Source: Maribacter arenosus
GTDB taxonomy: Bacteria > Bacteroidota > Bacteroidia > Flavobacteriales > Flavobacteriaceae
Length of the DNA: 64,000 nt
NCBI RefSeq assembly: GCF_014610845.1
Contig: NZ_JABTCG010000003.1
Location: 124,001 to 188,000 of the forward strand
Direction: 5' to 3'
Part shown: positions 32,140 to 39,988 of the stretch, piece by piece
Layout: every line of letters starts with the position of its first letter
Numbering within the stretch: the first letter of the stretch is position 1
Notes under the pieces: generated by a model
What the model was told of the DNA's origin: nothing
Database searches by the model: none
The model's input: only the letters and a program-made list of their open reading frames with translations
Program-made: the position numbers and the translations under genes

Positions 32140-32526
32140 ATGCGTTCGCCTATTTATTATTCGCTTCTAGTATTTGGAATAATTACAGTTCTCTATTTCA
32201 GTTGGTTAGCCGGTCCAACACTTGGGTTAAGCGGTGTACTTCCATAATGGATTGCCAATTGGGCATATGATCAGGAAAATGATACAATTAGAACTGCTGT
32301 GCCTTTTATTTTTTTAAGTGTTTTAATAGGAATACAGCTTCTACTTAAAAAAGCACCTTTAAATTCGTGGTTTGTTGGATATATAGCCTTACTTTTTTTA
32401 CTCTTCCTGGCAGAACTAGGTCAACTTTTTTTACCACATCGTAGTTTCGATTGGAAAGATATTTCTTGGGGAGTAGCTGCGTCTACCATGGGTTTAATTG
32501 CTATGTACGACATAAGTAAATTGTAG
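32140..32526 (+). pseudogene. VanZ-like membrane protein gene broken by an in-frame stop
   Basis: One frame reads from ATG 32140 to TAG 32524-32526 and is interrupted only by TAA at 32245-32247. The first part (MRSPIYYSLLVFGIITVLYF) is a membrane helix ending GLSGVLP, then stop, then WIANWAYDQENDTIRTAVPF and a normal VanZ-like C-terminus (AELGQLFLPHRSFDWKDISW). The intact paralog at 50947 has PGWLSDWADSVHNDRKRTGV at the same place, so a sense codon has become TAA between P and W. A short protein from an internal start is possible but would lack the first helix. Confidence 0.8.
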
Positions 32527-32790
32527 AACTAAAATTGAATAATTGAAAAACCTTCTGATAATTGGCCTGAAATTGGTTAGTTCCCCTTTCGATTATATTG
32601 TGGTTCAAACTCGTTCTTTTTATTAGGCAATGACTTTTGGCTGCATTTAAACGAATAAAAAAAGATAATTGGAATAAATATAATATATTGCAAACCAATT
32701 ATTTAACTTATTTCAAAATATAATTTCCTCCTATTATGGGGAAATTAGCATTAAGGACGAAAAGAGAGAATAAGAGCCTTTAACCAACCT

Positions 32791-33540
32791 ATGACCTATA
32801 TTCTAGACTTATTTTCCGACCTTTATTTTTTGGGTTTGCTTTCCATGCTTGTGGCATTTTTACTATCGATAAGAATGTTCGCCTTGACAATCTATTTTAT
32901 ACGGACAAAGAATCTTAAGTCTGAACCGATAGATCGCAGGAAGTATACCCTAAAAACAACTTTCCTTGGAAGTGCTGGCTTATTTGCCACTTTTTCATTG
33001 GTACTGGTGATATTTGGTATATACGCTGGTTTAGACCTACTGGATTTAGCCAAACTTATATCCTTATCGTTTACCATTGTATTGTTATTTTGGGGATTAC
33101 GAATCACTTTAAATGGGCTTATAGGGCGATACAATGAATTAAGCGTCGATAAAGAGGTAATAAGCAAAGTGTCTTTACAAAAAACCATTCAGTCTTCCAT
33201 AGTTAGTAAAGTAAAATCCACCACTGACAATGACATCCCAATAGGAAGTTTACAGGAAAGAGCAGTGAGGTTTACTGAGGAAAGGGCAGCGAAGTTTACT
33301 GAGGAAAGTCATTTTCTGAGACGAAGGAAAATTGCTAAAGGATATGCAGAAGAATTTAAAAAAATCACTGCACAATCTTCCAATAGTTCTATAGAAGAAG
33401 AGTCTTCCGCTCATAATGATAGCCCGATCTTAAGTTTACCGGCAAGTACAGAAAGGCTAGCCAAGGCAAAAAAATCGAAGTTTAGAAGAGGTGTTGCCAA
33501 AGGATTTAAGGAAGTTGGAAAACAAACCGAACTGCATTAG
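32791..33540 (+). CDS. Three-helix membrane protein with a charged repeat-bearing tail, unknown
   Basis: 249 residues. Three predicted membrane helices (about 9-33, 52-75 and 85-107) are followed by a polar C-terminal half. That half has a short internal repeat (ERAVRFTEERAAKFTEES) and two similar basic segments (RRRKIAKGYAEEFKKI and KFRRGVAKGFKEVGK). I recognise no family. It stands alone between the VanZ remnant and a minus-strand gene, upstream of the exopolysaccharide locus. The tail composition suggests a cytoplasmic interaction region. The reading frame looks real because of its length and consistent composition. Confidence 0.6.
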   Translation: MTYILDLFSDLYFLGLLSMLVAFLLSIRMFALTIYFIRTKNLKSEPIDRRKYTLKTTFLGSAGLFATFSLVLVIFGIYAGLDLLDLAKLISLSFTIVLLFWGLRITLNGLIGRYNELSVDKEVISKVSLQKTIQSSIVSKVKSTTDNDIPIGSLQERAVRFTEERAAKFTEESHFLRRRKIAKGYAEEFKKITAQSSNSSIEEESSAHNDSPILSLPASTERLAKAKKSKFRRGVAKGFKEVGKQTELH

Positions 33541-33804
33541 TCAATCAACCTCTACTATACCATTCAACAAAATTATTCCCTATTGATGTAAAAGCAACTA
33601 TTTTTGCACGAGCATATATATTTATAATTAATATTTAGAAAAGAAAGGAGTTGAAATAGAAAACACGTAATGGGGAATTACCTTACTTCGTTTCTATCAA
33701 GACGATGGCGTTGGTTATGGTTTTTTGGCTTTGTCGTATACCCAGACTTTAAATAACGGGCGTCCGTTATCCATATTGGGAATTTTAGAATAAGAGTGCG
33801 TTGT

Positions 33805-34119
33805 TTACCGGCTAAATAAAGTGACTTTAGTATCCTTTTTGCCAAGAGGGGTACGCTGCATTTTTTCTTTAAATAATTGGGCATAGGCCAATTGGTTCCT
33901 CGCGATGTTTTCAAGTTCGGCAGGGGAATGACCCGTATAGGTATTGGCCTTCACTTTCCTCTCCTGAACGGTATCTTTAGGGTCGGTATCGCTTTTTGCA
34001 AATTTGATACCTAGTTCGGCTAGTAGGCGTTCCAAAGCAAGAAAAGACGATTTTTGGAGTTTTTTTGACTTTTTATCGGCCGTGTGGTTTTTCTTGGATG
34101 AAAATAGGGTAGCGAACAT
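33805..34119 (-). CDS. Hypothetical protein (104 aa), unknown
   Basis: 104 residues, hydrophilic and basic: it begins MFATLFSSKKNHTADKKSKK and has a helical centre (FLALERLLAELGIKFAKSDT) and a second helix (SPAELENIARNQLAYAQLF). No signal peptide or membrane helix. No known family comes to mind. An overlapping 78-codon frame on the same strand is less protein-like, so this frame is preferred. It lies divergent to the UpxY gene; the 326 bases between them probably contain both promoters. Confidence 0.5.
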   Translation of the reverse strand: MFATLFSSKKNHTADKKSKKLQKSSFLALERLLAELGIKFAKSDTDPKDTVQERKVKANTYTGHSPAELENIARNQLAYAQLFKEKMQRTPLGKKDTKVTLFSR

Positions 34120-34445
34120 AGATGTGCGATTTGGGATCGTCTATTAATAACGCAGGCTTTGGTGTATTTAGTATCTATTATCGGTTCTTAATATCAGAAA
34201 AAACTTACAATACTTAACTATTTTTATGAAAAATCTTCTTTATTCCATGACATCCATGAAATACGTATACATAAGAAGGTTTGAAAACCATTCAATTACA
34301 GGTAAATTTTATGGCGATGGTCTTGCTATCGGTTGCTGATTATCGTAATTAATATATAATCAACAATTTTATCCTATTTTTAAAGTGAATAAATACATTA
34401 TTTGATCGTTATGTTATTAATTTAATGTTTATTAGTAATGTGTGT
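34120..34445. other. Divergent control region in front of the exopolysaccharide locus
   Basis: AT-rich stretch between the 104-residue gene and UpxY. It should hold the main locus promoter, but no full -33/-7 pair is clear. TTATTTGATCG near 34399-34409 recurs just before the Wzc-like gene (about 39977). Confidence 0.4.
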
Positions 34446-34919
34446 ATGAATTGGTATGTCTTATATGTAAAACCGAAATCTGAAAAGAAGGTGGCCGAAA
34501 TGCTGCAAAAAATGCAGATTGAGGTGTATTGCCCTTTGATTAAGGAAGTTCGTCAATGGAGTGATCGTAAGAAGACCATAGAAAACGTCTTGTTTAAATC
34601 CTATGTATTTGTGCGTTTAACGGATCGGGAGCGCCATAGGGTATTTGGGGTGCCAGGTGTGGTCCGATATCTTTTTTGGTTAGGAAAACCGGCAATTGTC
34701 AGGGACGAGGAAATACAGACCATTGAAAAATGGTTGAACGATGATGATATTGCCGACATCAGCCTTTCCAAATTGATTCCCGGGGATGAATTGTACATAA
34801 AAAATGGTATTTTAAAGGACCAAAAAGCCATCATTCAAAAGGTTGGCAAAAAACGCATACGATTGGTCATACCCGGTCTGGGGGTTGTACTTAATGCAAG
34901 AATCAAGGATGTGGTTTAA
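34446..34919 (+). CDS. UpxY-type NusG-like antiterminator for the exopolysaccharide locus
   Basis: 157 residues from ATG 34446, where MNWYVLYVKPKSEKKVAEML starts as in NusG; an upstream TTG frame start adds seven unlikely residues. Residues 1-105 are the NusG N-terminal domain (SYVFVRLTDRERHRVFGVPG), and residues 110-157 contain a KOW-like part (GDELYIKNGILKDQKAII). In Bacteroides, UpxY proteins are coded by the first gene of each capsule operon and keep RNA polymerase going through the long leader. Its place in front of gmd and the long untranslated stretch after it fit that role. Confidence 0.88.
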   Translation: MNWYVLYVKPKSEKKVAEMLQKMQIEVYCPLIKEVRQWSDRKKTIENVLFKSYVFVRLTDRERHRVFGVPGVVRYLFWLGKPAIVRDEEIQTIEKWLNDDDIADISLSKLIPGDELYIKNGILKDQKAIIQKVGKKRIRLVIPGLGVVLNARIKDVV

Positions 34920-35569
34920 GAGACTTGCACTGAAGGGTATTCATGACATGCCTTTATATCCACTAAAGCGATCTTCGATTGCTTTTTGGCTGTTTTTCAG
35001 CAACATACATACATACTGTTACGATAAAAAGCCATCATAAAAGGCAAAATATTGCGATTTATAATAGATAATTGCTTATGCTTTCCTTAATTTGGCCATT
35101 GAAAACGGGGAATACATCCCTAGGCTATTTTTTTATCGTTCAATAACCATTGGCAATATCATAAAGTTGGGTAGCGGTTACTGGCATATGTTCATTTTGC
35201 GAACCCGTATATCAATAACCTCGTAATACTTGACCGATTTTTTAAAAAAACATTGCGACCTAAAAAAAAGCCTTTTATTTTCGTCTAAATTTTGTAGGGG
35301 ATATTCTAAGCCTTACAAGCACAGAATGCCGGGTCAACGCTAAGTACCCATTCTTAAAACTTATGCAAGTATTGTTGCCAAAAATTCATGTGGCTGACAT
35401 TGCGAAGCGCTATTTACCATTCAAATTTTACGGATTAAAGTGTAAGGTAATACTTCCTTAAATTACAGAATTAAAAGCTTTAAGTCCATTGATTTTTTGA
35501 ATCTCCCAAAAAAAGTCTTTGAGTAGGATATGGCCAAAAAAAATAAAAATAAATAATTCAGCAAATAGT
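34920..35569. other. 650-base leader between UpxY and gmd
   Basis: No convincing gene. Two short open frames here lack protein-like composition. A possible stem pairs GCTTTTT (near 34980) with AAAAAGC (near 35025). By analogy with other UpxY loci this may hold the site at which the antiterminator acts, or a premature terminator; neither is recognisable from sequence alone. Confidence 0.4.
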
Positions 35570-36682
35570 ATGAAAGTAGCATTTATCACCGGGGTAACGG
35601 GACAGGATGGGGCTTATTTGAGTGAGTTCCTATTAAAAAAAGGATATGAGGTACATGGCCTTAAACGAAGGGCCTCCTTGTTCAATACCGATAGGATCGA
35701 TCATTTATATCAGGATCCCCATGTTGAAAATCGAAATTTTGTTCTGCATTATGGCGATATGACCGATAGTACCAACCTCATACGCCTGATAAAGGAAATA
35801 CAGCCCGATGAGATCTATAACCTGGCCGCTATGAGCCATGTTCAGGTGTCGTTTGAAATTCCTGAATATACCGGGAATGCCGATGGTTTGGGTACCCTTC
35901 GTATATTGGATGCCGTTCGTTTGTTGGGCTTAGAGAAGAAAACCCGTATTTATCAGGCGTCCACTTCAGAACTGTACGGTAAGGTACAGGAAGTACCCCA
36001 ATCCGAGACCACCCCTTTTTATCCGCGTAGTCCCTATGCCGTGGCCAAAATGTATGCGTATTGGATTACGGTCAATTATCGGGAAGCTTATGGGATGTAT
36101 GCTTGTAATGGTATATTGTTCAACCACGAATCCCCGATACGGGGTGAGACTTTCGTGACCCGTAAAATCACAAGGGCAGCTGCCCGTATTTCCCTGGGCC
36201 TTCAAGACAAGTTTTATTTGGGTAACCTCGATGCCAAAAGGGATTGGGGCCACGCCAAGGATTATGTACGGATGATGTGGATGATCCTTCAGGCCGAGGA
36301 AGCCGAAGATTGGGTAATTGCCACTGGTAAGACGACCCCGGTAAGGGAGTTTGTAAGGATGGCCTTTAACGAAGTCGGCATTACTTTGGAGTTTAAAGGG
36401 AAAGGCATCAATGAAAAAGGATACGTGAAATCCTGTTCCAATCCGAAATTCCAATTGGAAATAGGGAAAGAGGTATTGTCGATAGATCCAAAATACTTTA
36501 GACCTACCGAAGTGGATCTTTTGATCGGCGATGCGAGCAAGGCGAACAACAAATTGGGTTGGATCCCTGAATATGACCTACAAGGGCTCGTCAAAGATAT
36601 GATGCAAAGCGATTTAAAACTGATGAATAAGGACCAGTATTTGAATAAAGGAGGATTTGATACACTTAATTATTATGAGTGA
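35570..36682 (+). CDS. gmd: GDP-mannose 4,6-dehydratase
   Basis: 370 residues from ATG 35570 ([20 protein letters not shown]); a TTG 17 codons upstream gives a poor N-terminus. [15 protein letters not shown] is the NADP-binding Rossmann motif, [15 protein letters not shown] and [17 protein letters not shown] are family signatures with the catalytic Thr/Ser-Glu, and [12 protein letters not shown] is the YxxxK pair. It converts GDP-D-mannose to GDP-4-keto-6-deoxy-D-mannose, the first committed step to GDP-L-fucose. The second-step gene is the next metabolic gene downstream (37212), with a small unrelated gene in between. No GDP-mannose-forming genes are in the window. Confidence 0.96.
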   Translation: MKVAFITGVTGQDGAYLSEFLLKKGYEVHGLKRRASLFNTDRIDHLYQDPHVENRNFVLHYGDMTDSTNLIRLIKEIQPDEIYNLAAMSHVQVSFEIPEYTGNADGLGTLRILDAVRLLGLEKKTRIYQASTSELYGKVQEVPQSETTPFYPRSPYAVAKMYAYWITVNYREAYGMYACNGILFNHESPIRGETFVTRKITRAAARISLGLQDKFYLGNLDAKRDWGHAKDYVRMMWMILQAEEAEDWVIATGKTTPVREFVRMAFNEVGITLEFKGKGINEKGYVKSCSNPKFQLEIGKEVLSIDPKYFRPTEVDLLIGDASKANNKLGWIPEYDLQGLVKDMMQSDLKLMNKDQYLNKGGFDTLNYYE

Positions 36683-36695
36683 GATGTATATGGAT

Positions 36696-36724
36696 GCGAA
36701 TTTAGTGCGAATTAGATGCGAATT
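36696..36724 (+). repeat. Three GCGAATT units at an 11-base period, left of the GxxExxY gene
   Basis: GCGAATT is at 36696-36702, 36707-36713 and 36718-36724, so exactly 11 bases apart. On the other side of the gene the complement AATTCGC occurs at 37108, 37127 and 37138. The two arrays therefore face each other. Confidence 0.7.
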
Positions 36725-36738
36725 TCTATGAATAAATT

Positions 36739-37122
36739 ATGACTGAAATTGTCTTTAAAGAAGAAAGTTATAATATAATTGGGGCATGTATGAGGGTTCA
36801 TGCCGAGTTAGGTGCAGGGTTTCTTGAAGCAGTTTATCAAGAGGCATTGGAAAAAGAATTTATGGATAATAATATTCCATTTGAAAGGCATACCAAGTTA
36901 TCATTGTATTATAAAGAAGAAAAATTAAAGAAATACTATATAGCCGATTTTTTATGTTATGGCAAGATTATTTTGGAGTTGAAAGCATTACAATTTTTAC
37001 ATACGAACATAAACGATCAATTAGGAAATTATTTGAAAGCAACCAATTCGAGATTGGGTTTATTGGTAAATTTTGGCAAACCATCATTAGAGTATAGACG
37101 TATTTTAAATTCGCAGGCTTAG
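36739..37122 (+). CDS. GxxExxY family protein (PD-(D/E)XK nuclease-like), inserted between gmd and fcl
   Basis: 127 residues. Gly27-F-L-Glu30-A-V-Tyr33 is the motif that names the family (TIGR04256 as I recall). YIADFLCYGKIILELKAL has Asp70, Glu80 and Lys82 spaced like a PD-(D/E)XK nuclease site. Function unknown in the family. It has no part in fucose synthesis but splits the gmd-fcl pair, which is normally adjacent. The gene is flanked by facing arrays of GCGAATT at 11-base steps, and the left-most AATTCGC on the right side is inside its own last codons (N-S-Q-A-stop). Inference: a repeat-linked mobile or selfish nuclease-like gene. Confidence 0.85.
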   Translation: MTEIVFKEESYNIIGACMRVHAELGAGFLEAVYQEALEKEFMDNNIPFERHTKLSLYYKEEKLKKYYIADFLCYGKIILELKALQFLHTNINDQLGNYLKATNSRLGLLVNFGKPSLEYRRILNSQA

Positions 37123-37155
37123 TATAAATTCGCACCTAATTCGCAAGAATTTGTC
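37108..37155 (-). repeat. AATTCGC units right of the GxxExxY gene, facing the left array
   Basis: AATTCGC is at 37108-37114 (inside the gene end), 37127-37133 and 37138-37144, with a weaker ATTTGTC 11 bases further. They are the reverse complement of the GCGAATT units at 36696-36724. Confidence 0.65.
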
Positions 37156-37211
37156 AAAATCATTTATTATTTCTGTGAAATCCTTTTCTAAATCCGTGTA
37201 ATAAGAATAGC

Positions 37212-38294
37212 ATGATTAAATCATCAAAAATATATATTGCGGGCCATAGGGGTTTGGTCGGTAGTGCCATTTTAAAGAACCTGGAGGCCAAAGGGTATAG
37301 CAATTTTGTGACCCGGACCCATAAAGCGTTGGATTTAACGGACAGTACGGCCGTGGCCAATTTCTTTGCGCTCGAAAAACCGGAATATGTGTTTTTGGCA
37401 GCGGCCAAGGTAGGGGGTATCGTAGCCAATAATACCTATAGGGCAGATTTTATCTATGCCAACCTGATGATCCAAAACAACGTGATCCACCAAGCCTATC
37501 TGCACGGGGTAAAAAAATTGCTGTTCTTGGGGAGCACCTGTATTTATCCTAAGAATTGTCCACAACCGATGAAGGAAGACTATCTATTGACCGATGTTTT
37601 GGAGTATACCAATGAGCCCTATGCCATTGCGAAGATAGCGGGTATAAAAATGTGTGAGAGTTACAACCTGCAATACGGCACTAATTTTATTTCGGTAATG
37701 CCCACGAATCTTTATGGTCCCAATGATAATTTTGATTTGGAAAAGTCCCATGTGCTACCGGCCTTGGTTCGGAAAATGCATTTGGGAAAGGCCCTTGAAA
37801 ATAACGATTGGGAGGGCATTCGTAAGGATTTGGACCGTTTGCCTATTGAAGGTGTCAATGGTTCCTCGGAAAAGGATGTGATCTATAGCATTCTCGACAA
37901 ATATGGCATTCAACAAAAAGAAGATGCAGTGTATCTCGAAATTTGGGGAAGCGGCAAGCCCATGCGCGAATTCCTTTGGAGCGAGGATATGGCCGATGCC
38001 TGTGTGTTTTTAATGGAAAACAGGGATTTTAAGGATTGTTATGCCGATGGCACCAAGGAAATCCGGAATACCCATATAAACATTGGTACCGGGAAAGACA
38101 TCGCGATCAAGGACCTGGGTGAAGTTATTAAAAAAACTGTTGGTTTCAAGGGTACCCTCTTTTTTAATACCGATAAACCAGACGGTACCCTCAAGAAACT
38201 CACCGATCCCTCCAAACTACATCAACTGGGCTGGAAACACACCATCGAATTGGGGGAGGGTGTGGCCAAGGCCTATCAGTGGTATACCCGTTAA
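37212..38294 (+). CDS. fcl: GDP-L-fucose synthase
   Basis: 360 residues. IYIAGHRGLVGSAILKNLEA is the NADP-binding start, KVGGIVANNTYRADFIYANL and FLGSTCIYPKNCPQPMKED are family signatures, and NEPYAIAKIAGIKM holds the YxxxK pair. The enzyme epimerises and reduces GDP-4-keto-6-deoxy-mannose to GDP-L-fucose. It is longer than the E. coli enzyme because of an insert around residues 200-235 (IRKDLDRLPIEGVNGSSEKD), which I recall as usual in Bacteroidota. With gmd it supplies fucose for the exopolysaccharide built by the transferases downstream. Confidence 0.95.
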   Translation: MIKSSKIYIAGHRGLVGSAILKNLEAKGYSNFVTRTHKALDLTDSTAVANFFALEKPEYVFLAAAKVGGIVANNTYRADFIYANLMIQNNVIHQAYLHGVKKLLFLGSTCIYPKNCPQPMKEDYLLTDVLEYTNEPYAIAKIAGIKMCESYNLQYGTNFISVMPTNLYGPNDNFDLEKSHVLPALVRKMHLGKALENNDWEGIRKDLDRLPIEGVNGSSEKDVIYSILDKYGIQQKEDAVYLEIWGSGKPMREFLWSEDMADACVFLMENRDFKDCYADGTKEIRNTHINIGTGKDIAIKDLGEVIKKTVGFKGTLFFNTDKPDGTLKKLTDPSKLHQLGWKHTIELGEGVAKAYQWYTR

Positions 38295-38489
38295 CACTAT
38301 TTAAAAAGACTTTTAATAAGTTAAACATCAATTCGCTGAGGTGCTGCCCCAGCTTGGTAATAGCACCAAACCAATTTGTTGTTTTTAGGCAATCGTGATA
38401 ATAAGTACATGTTCCCCTTCTTTTTAATTGTAGCTAGGATATTCATTGCATTTTTGAAGGCCTAATTCATTACAAGATCCATCAACCAT

Positions 38490-39842
38490 ATGAAATTTAA
38501 AAGAGCCTACTATATTATTCCTATTTCATTACTGTTTCATCTTGTTACCATAAACCTGATGTCTTATGTATTGACGCCGGATACCTATATAAATGCGTTT
38601 AGTATTATATATTTGAATACCACCTGGATAATGGTAACCCATATGTTGAATTTTTATCCTACAGCTAGGCGGGAGGGGTTCATGACCAATCTCAGTAACT
38701 TTCTTCGGGTGTTCTTTTTTTATGCCTTGGCATATTTTGCCTTATTCGCCCTGTTAGGTCATAATCCGTATTCCATAGATTACCTAACCATGGTCTATCT
38801 TTTCATGTGTGTTTTGTTCACACTATATAGAATGTTTTTCTTTTGGGCAAGAAACAAGTATCGTACCAGTGGGCATAACTACGTAAAGGTAGTAGTGATA
38901 GGTAGGGACAAGAATTTAAAAAAAATAAGGCATGTCTTTGATAATTCTAACTTTGGGTATTGGTATTTAGGGTATTTCGATAATTCCATTTCTAAAAGTC
39001 CAACTTATTTAGGGGATATAAGGTCGGCCTTTACCTATATTTTTGAAAATGATATCGATGAGGTATATTGTATGGCCTCTCGCTTATCAAAGGAAGAGTT
39101 GCAACAATTGATGTCTATAGCCGACAACAGCTTAAAACGGATAAAGATCATCCCCGACAATAAGGAGTTGATTTCAAGGGCCATGTCCATTGAACTCTAT
39201 GACAGTGTACCTGTGTTGAATTTGCGGGCATCCCCTTTGGAACTGGAATATGCAACTATGGTGAAACGTATTTTTGATATTATATTTTCAAGTACGGTGA
39301 TCATCCTTGTACTTTCTTGGCTTACCCCTTTGGTTTATATCCTAATGAAATTCGATTCCAAAGGGCCATTGTTTTTTAGACAAAAAAGGCATGGGGTCAA
39401 TCGCGAAAGTTTTTGGTGTTATAAGTTTCGGTCCATGACTCAGAGCAACGAAAGCGATACCATGATGGCCACCAAAAACGATATGCGAATTACGCGACTG
39501 GGTAGAATATTACGTAAAACCAGCATAGATGAACTGCCCCAATTTTATAATGTGTTCATTGGTGATATGAGCGTGGTAGGGCCACGGCCCCATATGGAGT
39601 TCCATACCGAACAATACGAAAAATCCGTGGACAAATATTTGGTCCGCCACTTTCTAAAGCCGGGAATTACGGGCTTGGCCCAGATAAAAGGATATCGAGG
39701 GGAAATCGTAGAACAGTCCGATATTGTAAACAGGGTCCGTTATGATATTTTCTATTTGGAAAAATGGTCCATCCTATTGGATTTCAGGATAATTTATAAT
39801 ACCGTTTTCAACGCTGTAAAAGGTGAGGAAAGGGCTTATTAG
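38490..39842 (+). CDS. Undecaprenyl-phosphate sugar phosphotransferase (WbaP/PglC-like), copy 2
   Basis: 450 residues and a full-length paralog of the 30.4-kb gene: four N-terminal membrane segments, VVVIGRDKNLKKIRHVFDNS, a fifth segment (about 262-288), then the transferase domain with FDSKGPLFFRQKRHGV, YKFRSMTQSN, RKTSIDELPQFYNVFIGDMS and VGPRPHM. It should load the first sugar phosphate onto undecaprenyl phosphate for this locus. It is followed by the Wzc-like gene after a 146-base gap. Being within the locus, it is the more likely initiating enzyme of the two. Confidence 0.94.
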   Translation: MKFKRAYYIIPISLLFHLVTINLMSYVLTPDTYINAFSIIYLNTTWIMVTHMLNFYPTARREGFMTNLSNFLRVFFFYALAYFALFALLGHNPYSIDYLTMVYLFMCVLFTLYRMFFFWARNKYRTSGHNYVKVVVIGRDKNLKKIRHVFDNSNFGYWYLGYFDNSISKSPTYLGDIRSAFTYIFENDIDEVYCMASRLSKEELQQLMSIADNSLKRIKIIPDNKELISRAMSIELYDSVPVLNLRASPLELEYATMVKRIFDIIFSSTVIILVLSWLTPLVYILMKFDSKGPLFFRQKRHGVNRESFWCYKFRSMTQSNESDTMMATKNDMRITRLGRILRKTSIDELPQFYNVFIGDMSVVGPRPHMEFHTEQYEKSVDKYLVRHFLKPGITGLAQIKGYRGEIVEQSDIVNRVRYDIFYLEKWSILLDFRIIYNTVFNAVKGEERAY

Positions 39843-39988
39843 TTTTGCGTTTTGGTCTTTGGTGTCAAAAATTGAATTTCAAATTAATATGATTATACCG
39901 ATTAAAAACTACAAACAGAGACGACCCCAGGTTTTCTTGTTTTTGTTATTCGGAATTACAACTTGATAAAATTTTTATTTGATCGCAT

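Noticed and set aside
32299-32526. 75-residue VanZ-like protein as a complete gene
   Set aside because: The same frame continues upstream through one stop to a full-length start, and the intact paralog covers that part; it is a remnant.
33678-33914. 78-codon frame on the minus strand
   Set aside because: It overlaps the 104-residue frame out of register and has the composition of an unselected frame (many Arg, Thr, Trp, no fold pattern).
34843-35040. 65-codon frame after UpxY
   Set aside because: It starts inside the UpxY gene in another frame and its sequence is not protein-like.
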